A DNA stretch of 10,854 nucleotides from Deltaproteobacteria bacterium (GTDB taxonomy: Bacteria > UBA10199 > SPLOWO2-01-44-7). The notes below the pieces were generated by a model. The model did no database searches. It saw only the letters and a program-made list of their open reading frames with translations, and had not been told where the DNA came from. Below, in pieces: positions 1-7,075 of the stretch. The DNA lies in contig JAUYJH010000174.1 of NCBI GenBank assembly GCA_030688705.1, positions 1 through 10,854 on the forward strand, in the 5' to 3' direction. Position 1 is the stretch's first letter. Each line of letters opens with the position of its first letter. Position numbers and translations under genes: made by a program.

Positions 1-406
1 TCTGTTTCTGCTGGTTCGCGCCTTTTTGATTCCCGCCTCCTTTGGCGAATACGGGTTTTATCGCGGTGCCAATGTGGAAGAGCAGATGGCAAAGCCGGTC
101 CGCTACGCCGCTCTGGACGCCTGCGCCACCTGCCACGATGCACCGTGGCAGACTCATCAAAAAGGAAAGCATGCGAGCGTCCCCTGTCAGGATTGTCACG
201 CCCCTCTTTCGGAACATATCGATCTTGAAAAAGGGGAGATGGTGGCGCTGATGCCGATTCAGAAAACAGCCAAACTCTGTCTGCGCTGTCACTTAAAACT
301 CGATTCAAGGCCAAAGACACAGCCGCAAATTGTTGAGCAGGAACATGGAGAGGGGGCGGCCTGCTTTGACTGTCACAAACCTCACGACCCCAAAAACCCA
401 AGATGA
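1..406 (+). CDS. Membrane-anchored tetraheme cytochrome c, 5'-truncated by the window edge
   Basis: The reading frame is open from base 2 with no convincing start (only a TTG at 26), so the gene begins upstream and the N-terminus is missing. The visible residues open with a hydrophobic stretch (LFLLVRAFLIP), probably the end of a membrane anchor, followed by four CxxCH heme-attachment motifs: CATCH, CQDCH, CLRCH and CFDCH. Four hemes behind one N-terminal anchor is the pattern of NapC/NrfH-like and CbcS-like quinol-side cytochromes. The stop codon overlaps the start of the FeS gene by four bases (ATGA), so the two are translationally linked. With the FeS and NrfD proteins that follow, it probably receives electrons on the periplasmic face of the inner membrane and passes them to soluble periplasmic cytochromes. 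The heme motifs are seen directly; the comparison with Geobacter CbcS is from family knowledge and unverified by alignment. Confidence 0.85.
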   Translation, partial: LFLLVRAFLIPASFGEYGFYRGANVEEQMAKPVRYAALDACATCHDAPWQTHQKGKHASVPCQDCHAPLSEHIDLEKGEMVALMPIQKTAKLCLRCHLKLDSRPKTQPQIVEQEHGEGAACFDCHKPHDPKNPR

Positions 407-1224
407 AAAAGAAAAAAGAAAAAAAAGAAGAGGTCACTCAAAAATGCGAACAGATGGGGCGCCGTGATTTTCTTAAAAAAGGATGCGAACTGGCCGCGGC
501 CGCCACCCTTTTTGTCGGTTTTTTGCCGATGCGCAAAGCGATCCCCGATTCAAAAGCAACGCTTCCCCGCTCCCCCGGCAACAAGGATTATAATTGGGAA
601 GACCATCTCTACGCCTACATCATTGATACTCAAAAATGCATCGGGTGCGGCCTGTGCGTTCAGGCCTGCCGCAAGGAGAATAATGTTCCCGAAGATTTTT
701 TTAGGACATGGGTGGAGCGCTATCAGGTTTCCGAGCGGGGTGAGGTGGAAATCGATTCTCCCAAAGGGGGCGAAGAGAGCTTCGGCCCCGCCCTTCCCGG
801 CTTCAACGTCTCCAAGGGATATTTTGTCCCCAAAATGTGCAACCACTGCTCCAACAGCCCCTGCATCCAGGTCTGCCCGGTCGGTGCCTCTTACCAGACA
901 AAAGACGGGGTTGTTCTGGTCGATCAAAAACGGTGCATCGGCTGCGGCTATTGTATCCAGGCCTGCCCCTATGCCAGCCGTTTTTTGAACCCAGAGACCA
1001 AAATCGCCGAAAAATGCACATGGTGCTACCACCGGATCACACAAGGGTTAAAACCGGCCTGCGTTCAGGCCTGTCCGGTCGGTGCCCGCTTGTTTGGCGA
1101 TGTCAAAAAAGAAGACGATCCGGTCCGAAAAATTTTGGCAACCGAGAGACTCGCCGTTTTACAGCCGGAAAAACTGACAAAGCCCAGCTGTTACTATCTG
1201 GGGCTCGACAAGGCCGTACGATAA
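403..1224 (+). CDS. Tat-exported four-cluster [4Fe-4S] ferredoxin-like subunit (PsrB/NrfC/HybA type)
   Basis: This 273-residue protein has a twin-arginine signal (GRRDFLKKG, residues 19-27, then a hydrophobic stretch to about residue 41), so it is exported folded to the periplasm. Sixteen cysteines form four cluster motifs: C79/82/85/89, C146/149/154/158, C178/181/184/188 and C205/208/220/224. The wide C-x11-C spacing in the last group is typical of DmsB/PsrB/NrfC-type electron-transfer subunits. It is expected to sit on the NrfD-like membrane protein encoded next and relay electrons between quinone and the tetraheme cytochrome. The start at 403 overlaps the previous stop (ATGA). A lysine-rich stretch precedes the Tat motif, and Met18 (454) is a possible alternative start, but the overlap favours 403. 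No molybdopterin catalytic subunit, the usual partner of this family, is seen nearby. Confidence 0.93.
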   Translation: MKKKKEKKEEVTQKCEQMGRRDFLKKGCELAAAATLFVGFLPMRKAIPDSKATLPRSPGNKDYNWEDHLYAYIIDTQKCIGCGLCVQACRKENNVPEDFFRTWVERYQVSERGEVEIDSPKGGEESFGPALPGFNVSKGYFVPKMCNHCSNSPCIQVCPVGASYQTKDGVVLVDQKRCIGCGYCIQACPYASRFLNPETKIAEKCTWCYHRITQGLKPACVQACPVGARLFGDVKKEDDPVRKILATERLAVLQPEKLTKPSCYYLGLDKAVR

Positions 1225-1228
1225 AAAA

Positions 1229-1234
1229 GGGAGG
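1229..1234 (+). promoter_or_regulatory. Strong Shine-Dalgarno site for the NrfD-like gene
   Basis: GGGAGG lies eight bases before the ATG at 1243. It is the clearest ribosome binding site in the window and fixes that start. Most other junctions rely on overlapping stop and start codons instead. Confidence 0.8.
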
Positions 1235-1242
1235 ATTTACAA

Positions 1243-2412
1243 ATGACCGAGGCGGCGCAATTTCTTTTTCCAAATGATCTCCACATTCACTGGAGTCTGA
1301 TGATCGTGATGTATCCCTACATCACCGGTTTTGTCGCCGGCGCCTTTGTCGTCTCCTCGCTTTATCATGTTTTTCACATCAAACAACTGGCTCCGCTGGC
1401 CCGTTTTGCCCTGCTCACCTCTTTTGCCTTTCTTTGTGTCGCGACACTCCCCCTCTTAAACCATCTGGGGCATCCGGAGAGGGCGATGAATATCATGATC
1501 ACCCCCCATTTCTCGTCGGCCATGGCCGGGTTTGGCATCATCTTTAATTTTTATTTCATACTGGTTTTGTTGGAGCTTTGGCTGATCTATCGGCGCGACA
1601 TCATTGAAATGGCCAAGGAGTCGCGGGGGTTCAAGAGATTGCTCTACAAGGTTCTGGCGCTGGGCGTTTATGATGTGAGCCCGCAGGCGCTGGAAAAAGA
1701 CCACAAAATTGTAACGTTTCTCGCGGCCGTCGGCATACCCGCCGCCTGTTTTTTGCACGGTTATGTCGGCTTTTTGTTCGGCGCCCTCAAGGCCAACCCG
1801 TGGTGGTCAACACCGCTGATGCCGGTCATCTTTCTTTTCTCCGCCATGGTTTCGGGGATCGCGTTGCTGATTGTTTTGTATCAGGTTGCCATGAAAATTT
1901 CCGGGCGCCCGATAGACCAGCCCTGTATTTCCAAAATGGCACAGTTGCTGTGGCTTTTCATGATTATCACGGTCTCTCTGGAATTGCTGGAGATCATCAC
2001 GCTCGCTTATGAACAATCCGAAGTATGGGAAATCATCCATCCCCTTTTGACCCACCAACTCTCTTTTTCGTTCATCTCCATCCAGATGATTTTGGGCTCT
2101 TTGATCCCCTTTATTTTGCTGATGGGAATGGTCTTGCTGAACCGATATCTGCATGAAAAAGTGCGCAACACGATCGCCTTTGTCGCCTCTACCCTTTTGA
2201 TCATACAGGTTTTCGCCATGCGCTGGAACGTGGTGATCGGCGGGCAGATTTTTTCAAAAAGTTTGCGGGGGTTCAGGGATTACCACCCCCTCTTTCTTGA
2301 AAAAGAGGGTGTTTTGGCCGCGATTCTTATTTTTATCCTTCCTTTTACCATCCTGTTTGTTTTAAATTGCATCTTGCCGGCGTTTCAACCACGGCATGTA
2401 CGGCATGATTAA
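1243..2412 (+). CDS. NrfD/PsrC-family integral membrane quinol-interacting subunit
   Basis: This 389-residue protein is very hydrophobic, with about nine to ten membrane-spanning stretches, starting near residues 22-42 (YPYITGFVAGAFVV) and ending near residue 380 (ILIFILPFTILFVLNCILP). The motif NHLGHPERA after the second helix corresponds to the LGxPxR loop common in NrfD/PsrC proteins. The family forms the membrane anchor that binds menaquinol or menaquinone and exchanges electrons with a four-cluster FeS partner, here the gene immediately upstream (18-base gap, strong ribosome binding site). With the tetraheme cytochrome and the FeS protein it makes a three-part module like the CbcSTU-type complexes of Geobacter. 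Other members work in polysulfide, nitrite or tetrathionate reductases, but no such catalytic subunit is present, so a quinol-to-cytochrome role is the better fit. Length is within the family range. Confidence 0.9.
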   Translation: MTEAAQFLFPNDLHIHWSLMIVMYPYITGFVAGAFVVSSLYHVFHIKQLAPLARFALLTSFAFLCVATLPLLNHLGHPERAMNIMITPHFSSAMAGFGIIFNFYFILVLLELWLIYRRDIIEMAKESRGFKRLLYKVLALGVYDVSPQALEKDHKIVTFLAAVGIPAACFLHGYVGFLFGALKANPWWSTPLMPVIFLFSAMVSGIALLIVLYQVAMKISGRPIDQPCISKMAQLLWLFMIITVSLELLEIITLAYEQSEVWEIIHPLLTHQLSFSFISIQMILGSLIPFILLMGMVLLNRYLHEKVRNTIAFVASTLLIIQVFAMRWNVVIGGQIFSKSLRGFRDYHPLFLEKEGVLAAILIFILPFTILFVLNCILPAFQPRHVRHD

Positions 2413-2424
2413 TGTCATGCTGTA
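2399..2424. promoter_or_regulatory. Stem-loop spanning the NrfD stop codon
   Basis: A 10-base-pair stem (core GCATGA at 2403-2408 paired with TCATGC at 2415-2420, extended outwards by four more pairs including one G-T) encloses a six-base loop. It overlaps the TAA at 2410-2412 and sits between the inner-membrane module and the large cytochrome gene. No T-run follows, so it is not a classical terminator. It could be an operator palindrome or a processing or stability hairpin that sets different expression of the two halves of the operon. The left arm lies in a short direct repeat of ACGGCATG (2391-2398 and 2400-2407). Confidence 0.4.
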
Positions 2425-2446
2425 AATAGGTTGTTTCATATAACAT

Positions 2447-4969
2447 ATGCACAGCGTTGTTATGGCCCAATCTCTCTCCATCCATCGGGTCCTCTCTTTT
2501 TGTCTTGTTTTTCTCTTTTTTCTTGCCGCCTGCGGCAAACCGAAAACACCTCCCCCTCAAACTTCCGTTCAAACAGGCACAGAAGGGTCCTCTTCTTCCG
2601 ATTTAGAATCTGCACAAGGCAGTCTTTCCGTTTCTGTTTTTCCGCATGCTGATAATTGGGCAGAGCCGGCTGTACACGGGGGTTGGGTCACAAAAAATGG
2701 AAAAACAACCTGCCTTAGATGCCATGCCACCACACAAGCCTCGGTAGAGGGGGCCCCTGCCTGCGGCTCCTGTCATATTCTTTATCCCCACTCGAGCGGT
2801 TGGATAAAAAAAGAGGTCCACGGGGGGAGTGTCCTTAAAAATGGGAAGTCTGCCTGCGCCACACAATGTCACGGCACCGATCTTGCCGGAGGGCTCTCCA
2901 AAGTCTCCTGCAACCTCTGCCATTCCATTTATCCGCATGCGGCCGATTTCTCCTCTCCCGGCGGCCATGGAGAGGTAGCCAAGGAAGACGGAAAGGTGTT
3001 GTGCATCGGCTGTCACGGCGAGGATTATCAAGGCGGGGGGAGCGGCGTCAGCTGTTTTCAATGCCATTCCAAATATCCGCACGCCCCCAACTGGCTGAAT
3101 CCTTCCAATCACGGGGCCGAGGTAGTGGCCAACGGCACTGTTGGTTGTGCGACTCAATGCCATGGGAGTGATCTCAAAGGGGGACTTTCCGGTATCGCCT
3201 GCACGATGTGTCACGCCACTTTTCCCCATGCCGATGGATGGGAAAATTTTTCGGGGCACGGCCAGTATGTTACAACAACCTTGAACGGCAGCACAGCGGA
3301 GTGCCAGCGCTGTCACGGCACCGACTTGAACGGCGGCGGAAGCGGTGTCTCCTGCTCCTCCTGCCATGCCGGCTATCCGCATTCTGCCAATTGGGGGGAG
3401 GCGGCGCAGCACGGGCCGATGGCCTATGGAAACGCCAAGACAGGCTGCGCCACCGCCAACTGCCACGGCACCGCTTTTGAAGGTTCGCCGCAAGCCCCCT
3501 CCTGCCGCAGTTGCCACGCCGTTTTTCCGCACGTGACACCGGCATGGACCACCCTCGCCCCCGGCAGGGAAGCGCAAAGAGACAACAGTTTTCACGGAGA
3601 CCAGTTCGTCCGTCTTGTCCAATTGGGTGAAACCGCCGCCTGCACCGAATGCCACGGGACCGATTATGACCGTGTGCTGGGGAGTTTGAGCTGTAAACAG
3701 TGCCACGCCTTTGGCATCACCCACAAAGAGACAAACGGCACTGCGTGGCCGCAAGGGGGGGGGCACGGAAAATTCTTCTCGGACCACTTCAAGGCGACCG
3801 ATGCCGATCTGGGGTGCTGGAAATGCCACGGAAATCCGGTCAACTTCGACGCCACCCAGACCATAGAGAATGTAAGAACATCCACTTTCTGTTACGAGTG
3901 TCATTTTTCTTATCCGCATACCGGTTGGAATTACGCCACTGGGGGGGCCACATTATGGGAGCCCGTATTGGCAAACAACTGTCTGCCGAAAGTTTATTCG
4001 GGCTGGGCCCATACCAATTATCTTTTCGAAAGTCCCCTCTTCACCGATTCGCAAGGCAACAAACCGGTTTCAGGCACCACACCCAATGCCGATCCGTTAT
4101 GGGGAAATGCCCTCCGCTTTACCTGCGGTTCCGGGGGCTCCTGTCATACGGAGGGGAACCGCTCTTACAGCTTTGGCGGGGGTGGGGGTCCTTGCGGCAC
4201 CTCCTGCCATGCGACCGGCGCAGAGGTCGCTCCGATGCCGACCTTGTTCCCCTGCAGGCCCGACCCCTCTTTGGAAATACCGGGCCCTCCAACCGTGATC
4301 GGCACCATCCCTGCCAGCGGAGCACAAAACATTGCCGGTGACGCCGTCATCACCATCCAATTCAGTGAGGCCATGCGGGAGTCGAGTTTCGATGCAGCAG
4401 CGCAAATGGCAGATACCATCACACTCAAAAGGGGAGCCGATGTTATTCAAAGACGCATCTCTTGCGACAACAATGACTGGTGCAAAACGGTCACTGTCAC
4501 GCCCCTTACGGCATTCCGTGAAGACGGCTCGCAGTATCAGGTAACCGTTACGACAGCCGTGCAGGATTTCGACGGGATACCGATGGCGGCGAATTACATC
4601 TGGTCTTTCACCGCCACGAATGTGGACATCACGCCGCCGACTGTCGCGGAAACCTCTCCCAGAGACAGAAAAACCAGCGTTTCATTATCACCCGTTTTTG
4701 CGGTGGAGTTCAGCGAGCCGATGGATCAGGCCAGCGTTACTGCTTCCGGCACATATAGCCTTAGAATAACAAACGGTGCGGCCGTACCGATTGGAATTGC
4801 CTCTTGCGTAACCGCAACCGATTGCCGTAAAACCACCTTCGGCCTCATGTCGGGGCGGCAGTTGCACCGGGGAACGAATTACACCGTAAGAGTCAACTCA
4901 ACCGTCAAAGATAAAGCCGGCAACCGGTTGCAAAACGCCTATACATGGACATTCACAACCAAAAACTGA
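2447..4969 (+). CDS. Large multiheme c-type cytochrome lipoprotein (18 candidate heme sites) with two C-terminal Ig-like domains
   Basis: This 840-residue protein begins with a lipoprotein signal peptide (lipobox LAAC, lipidated Cys29) and a Ser/Thr/Pro-rich linker. Residues 65-494 hold eight two-heme repeats of roughly 50-60 residues of the kind known from Geobacter as CxxxxCH...CxxCH domains; two more sites follow at 560-588. By eye there are 13 CxxCH, three CxxxCH (two CATQCH, one CGTSCH), one CX4CH (CATANCH) and one CX5CH (CGSGGSCH). Residues 614-724 and 729-840 are two Ig-like domains of the SbsA/Big_5 type (FSEAM and FSEPM motifs, ending in WSFT and WTFT). Each domain has a C-x5-C pair (673/679 and 787/793), possibly a disulfide. 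It is probably an outer-membrane, surface-exposed electron carrier. Start choice is uncertain: neither ATG 2447 nor ATG 2462 has a clear ribosome binding site, and both keep the lipobox. Its stop overlaps the barrel gene. Confidence 0.9.
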   Translation: MHSVVMAQSLSIHRVLSFCLVFLFFLAACGKPKTPPPQTSVQTGTEGSSSSDLESAQGSLSVSVFPHADNWAEPAVHGGWVTKNGKTTCLRCHATTQASVEGAPACGSCHILYPHSSGWIKKEVHGGSVLKNGKSACATQCHGTDLAGGLSKVSCNLCHSIYPHAADFSSPGGHGEVAKEDGKVLCIGCHGEDYQGGGSGVSCFQCHSKYPHAPNWLNPSNHGAEVVANGTVGCATQCHGSDLKGGLSGIACTMCHATFPHADGWENFSGHGQYVTTTLNGSTAECQRCHGTDLNGGGSGVSCSSCHAGYPHSANWGEAAQHGPMAYGNAKTGCATANCHGTAFEGSPQAPSCRSCHAVFPHVTPAWTTLAPGREAQRDNSFHGDQFVRLVQLGETAACTECHGTDYDRVLGSLSCKQCHAFGITHKETNGTAWPQGGGHGKFFSDHFKATDADLGCWKCHGNPVNFDATQTIENVRTSTFCYECHFSYPHTGWNYATGGATLWEPVLANNCLPKVYSGWAHTNYLFESPLFTDSQGNKPVSGTTPNADPLWGNALRFTCGSGGSCHTEGNRSYSFGGGGGPCGTSCHATGAEVAPMPTLFPCRPDPSLEIPGPPTVIGTIPASGAQNIAGDAVITIQFSEAMRESSFDAAAQMADTITLKRGADVIQRRISCDNNDWCKTVTVTPLTAFREDGSQYQVTVTTAVQDFDGIPMAANYIWSFTATNVDITPPTVAETSPRDRKTSVSLSPVFAVEFSEPMDQASVTASGTYSLRITNGAAVPIGIASCVTATDCRKTTFGLMSGRQLHRGTNYTVRVNSTVKDKAGNRLQNAYTWTFTTKN
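2639..3928 (+). repeat. Eight tandem diheme repeat units within the large cytochrome
   Basis: Residues 65-494 of the cytochrome divide into eight units. The usual pattern is an HG histidine, about 10-20 residues, a first heme motif usually followed by G (CHG), a short Gly-rich link, a second CxxCH, then an aromatic residue plus PH. The first motif alternates CX2CH (units 1, 3, 5, 7, 8) with CX3CH or CX4CH (units 2, 4, 6). Units 2-3 resemble units 4-5 most closely, suggesting duplication of a two-unit block. Divergence at the base level is considerable, so the expansion is old. Confidence 0.8.
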
Positions 4970-6225
4970 TGCGAATTTTTCCACGACATTTGTTTTTACT
5001 GCTTTTGGTCCTTTGTCCATGGTCCTTTGTCCATGGTCCCGTTTTTGCCGCGGAATACAATATCGGCACCAAAATTTTGGGCGAAGTCAAAAAGAATACG
5101 CAGAACCAACAGCTTTTCCCAGTTGATGGTTATGTGAACGGTTCCGCCTACGGCTCCAAAATTTCGGTCGAAACCGATATGCGCTTTTTCCGTGATTTTG
5201 ACACCGACAACGACCAATACGATCTCTATCAGACGGTGGCGCACATTCAGGCACTGGAAAAACTGGAGTTTGACTTGGGGCGCCAGTTCATCAATCAGGG
5301 TTTTTCTGTCGAAATTCTGGACGGGGTGCAGGCGACCGTCACCCCGACAGAACATTTTTTCGCGACCGTTTTTTCCGGCATTCCGCGCGATGTCGAAATA
5401 GAAAATTTCAGTGATAATAAAGAGCTTTTGACCGGCATTTCTCTGGGGCTCAAAAATTTCAAAAAGACCGAGGCGACGATCCACGCCGCGTGGGTCAAAA
5501 ACGACGTTCATGTGATTGAAGCCGGGCAAAACGACGAAGCCCTGGTCGGCTTTACCGTTTCAAGACAATTCGCCGTCTCTTCCACCCCGTTTGTCTATGC
5601 CAACTTTGAATACAATGCGACCGGCGAACTGGTGCAGGTAGGAACCGCCGGCTTTGACATCTATCCCACTCATCGCATCGCGCTGAATCTGGAGGGAAAT
5701 TATTTTAACATCGACCGCGATTTTGCACAGCCGACCATACAGGGTTTGTACAGCACCGGACGGTTGATTGATGCCCGCTTTTCTTCCACGTGGACCCTTG
5801 TGGAACAATATCTTAAATTTACAGAGAACGTTTCTTACGAAAACATGGAAGTGCTCCCCCAAGATTTTCGGAACGGTTGGCGCATCGACACCGGTTTTGA
5901 GTTGGCCATCGAAAACGCCGGGTTTCGTTTTGAGCCGGTCTATTATTACATCAAAAGTTTCGGCGGCCATGTCAACGGGGTGCGCGGTTATTTTCACGAA
6001 CAGTTCAACGATCTATTTTACGCCGAGTTGAGCGTCGATTATTCCACCTATAAAAAAATCACCAACGACAACGATTATGCCATTTCTCTCTACGGCTGGA
6101 CCGGTTATGAGGTCGCCAAAGGCTTGATTTTGTCGGGCGGTTTTGAATACAACAAAAATAATTTGTTCGATAAAGATGCCCGCGCGGCATTCCGCATCGA
6201 TTATAACTTTGGGAAAAAGAGCTGA
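4969..6225 (+). CDS. Outer-membrane beta-barrel protein, candidate porin of a porin-cytochrome conduit
   Basis: With the start at 4969 the product has 418 residues and a clean Sec signal peptide (MRIFPRHLFLLLLVLC..., predicted cleavage after VFA at residue 27). An in-frame ATG at 4945 would add eight hydrophilic residues; I prefer 4969 because it overlaps the cytochrome stop as TGATG, as at the next junction. The mature part has no heme motif and no long hydrophobic helix. It shows alternating polar and aromatic segments throughout, and the last strand (AAFRIDYNF) is near the C-terminus, as in outer-membrane barrels. I do not recognise a specific family. Position between a multiheme lipoprotein gene and a periplasmic multiheme cytochrome gene matches porin-cytochrome conduits (MtrAB- or OmbB-like), in which the barrel holds cytochromes across the outer membrane. 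That role is inferred from context and fold class. Confidence 0.75.
   Translation: MRIFPRHLFLLLLVLCPWSFVHGPVFAAEYNIGTKILGEVKKNTQNQQLFPVDGYVNGSAYGSKISVETDMRFFRDFDTDNDQYDLYQTVAHIQALEKLEFDLGRQFINQGFSVEILDGVQATVTPTEHFFATVFSGIPRDVEIENFSDNKELLTGISLGLKNFKKTEATIHAAWVKNDVHVIEAGQNDEALVGFTVSRQFAVSSTPFVYANFEYNATGELVQVGTAGFDIYPTHRIALNLEGNYFNIDRDFAQPTIQGLYSTGRLIDARFSSTWTLVEQYLKFTENVSYENMEVLPQDFRNGWRIDTGFELAIENAGFRFEPVYYYIKSFGGHVNGVRGYFHEQFNDLFYAELSVDYSTYKKITNDNDYAISLYGWTGYEVAKGLILSGGFEYNKNNLFDKDARAAFRIDYNFGKKS
5007..5034 (+). repeat. Perfect 14-bp tandem duplication in the barrel signal-peptide region
   Basis: The unit GGTCCTTTGTCCAT occurs twice back to back at 5007-5020 and 5021-5034, followed by a partial third copy (GGTCC). 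It codes for signal-peptide residues 13-22. Fourteen is not a multiple of three, so gain or loss of one unit would shift the frame of the barrel gene. Confidence 0.85.
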
Positions 6226-6779
6226 TGAAAAAAATATTGGCGATATTGGCGGTGGCGGTTTTTGCGTTTTCAACAACCGTTGCGGCGAAAAAAAAGCTGA
6301 AGCACCCGTTTGATCTCTTTACCCCCGAGGTGCACGAGATGCATAACAGCTTTTTTGAAGGGGCTAATGTCTCCTGCGATAACTGCCATAAAGACCCGGA
6401 CAATTTTGCCGACCGGTCGAAGATGAACAAAATGGGTTGCCATACCTGCCACAACAACCCCGATCCGCCGGCGCCGGCCTCGCAGGACTGTGCCCGCTGC
6501 CATGCCGATGGATTTCCGAAACCCCAAAGCCATAAGGCCGGCTGGATTGCCAAGCATCAGGATTACGCCAAACAAAACGTGGCGGAGTGTTCGCAATGCC
6601 ATCGCAACAACTTTTTCTGCATCAACTGTCACCAGAGGCGCGATTCGATCCAGCAGATCATGCACCGAAGAAATTTTTTGATGTATCACTCGGTAGAGGC
6701 GCGGGCGAATCCGAGAAAATGCGACGAATGCCACACGGTGGCTTATTGCCAGCGGTGTCATGCAGGTAAAGGACCATGA
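6225..6779 (+). CDS. Periplasmic heptaheme c-type cytochrome
   Basis: This 184-residue protein has a Sec signal peptide (MKKILAILAVAVFAFSTTVAA) with no lipobox, so the mature protein is probably soluble in the periplasm. Seven CxxCH motifs follow: CDNCH, CHTCH, CARCH, CSQCH, CINCH, CDECH and CQRCH. Several other histidines (for example in VHEMH, MHRR and MYH) could be distal heme ligands. About 23 residues per heme in the mature part is dense, as in electron-transfer cytochromes rather than enzymes. The start overlaps the barrel stop (TGATG at 6223-6227), and the ATGA at its end overlaps the next gene. Lying next to the barrel gene, it is the best candidate for the cytochrome that plugs into or docks on the barrel and takes electrons from the inner-membrane tetraheme module, comparable in role to MtrA or OmaB. 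I do not recognise a named orthologue. Confidence 0.88.
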   Translation: MKKILAILAVAVFAFSTTVAAKKKLKHPFDLFTPEVHEMHNSFFEGANVSCDNCHKDPDNFADRSKMNKMGCHTCHNNPDPPAPASQDCARCHADGFPKPQSHKAGWIAKHQDYAKQNVAECSQCHRNNFFCINCHQRRDSIQQIMHRRNFLMYHSVEARANPRKCDECHTVAYCQRCHAGKGP

Positions 6780-7075
6780 AAAAAATATTTTTCCTCTTTG
6801 GATTTTTGGTTTTATCGGGTTGCGGGGGGGATGCGTTTAATGAGGGAGAGGATTATGGCAATTTGCTCGATACCCCCGGCGGTTTGACTCTCAATCAATC
6901 CGAACATCCTCTGGGCTGGGGAGATGCCAATTGCACCATCTGCCATAATTTGGAAAACATCCATCTGGTCAACCGAACCGGCACCTCCATCGATATCGTT
7001 GCCATCCATGATCGGGCCATTTCAGAAGGCATTTCCGGCTGTGCCGCCTGCCATGGAAATAATGGGGTTCCATAA
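6776..7075 (+). CDS. Small diheme cytochrome c lipoprotein
   Basis: This 99-residue protein has a lipoprotein signal with lipobox LSGC (lipidated Cys16), then a short acidic linker and two heme motifs, CTICH (53-57) and CAACH (89-93). Extra histidines at 44, 63 and 78 could serve as distal ligands. The start codon lies inside the preceding gene's end (ATGA), with AGG about nine bases upstream. The next gene begins directly after its TAA. Its size suggests an accessory electron carrier or a linker between larger cytochromes at a membrane surface. No named family is recognised. Confidence 0.82.
   Translation: MKKIFFLFGFLVLSGCGGDAFNEGEDYGNLLDTPGGLTLNQSEHPLGWGDANCTICHNLENIHLVNRTGTSIDIVAIHDRAISEGISGCAACHGNNGVP

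Noticed and set aside
550..1044. Minus-strand open frame of 164 residues opposite the FeS gene
   Set aside because: It is a shadow of the cysteine-cluster gene, with no start signal or domain of its own.
2603..3919. Long minus-strand open frame of 438 residues opposite the repeat region of the large cytochrome
   Set aside because: The plus-strand frame has 16 phased heme motifs there. The antisense frame is open because the repeated Cys/His/Gly codon pattern avoids stop triplets on the other strand; its translation is Gly/Ala-rich with no recognisable domain.
3700..4341. Plus-strand open frame of 213 residues overlapping the large cytochrome in another frame
   Set aside because: It lies wholly within a well-supported gene, and its translation is basic, low-complexity and lacks any motif.
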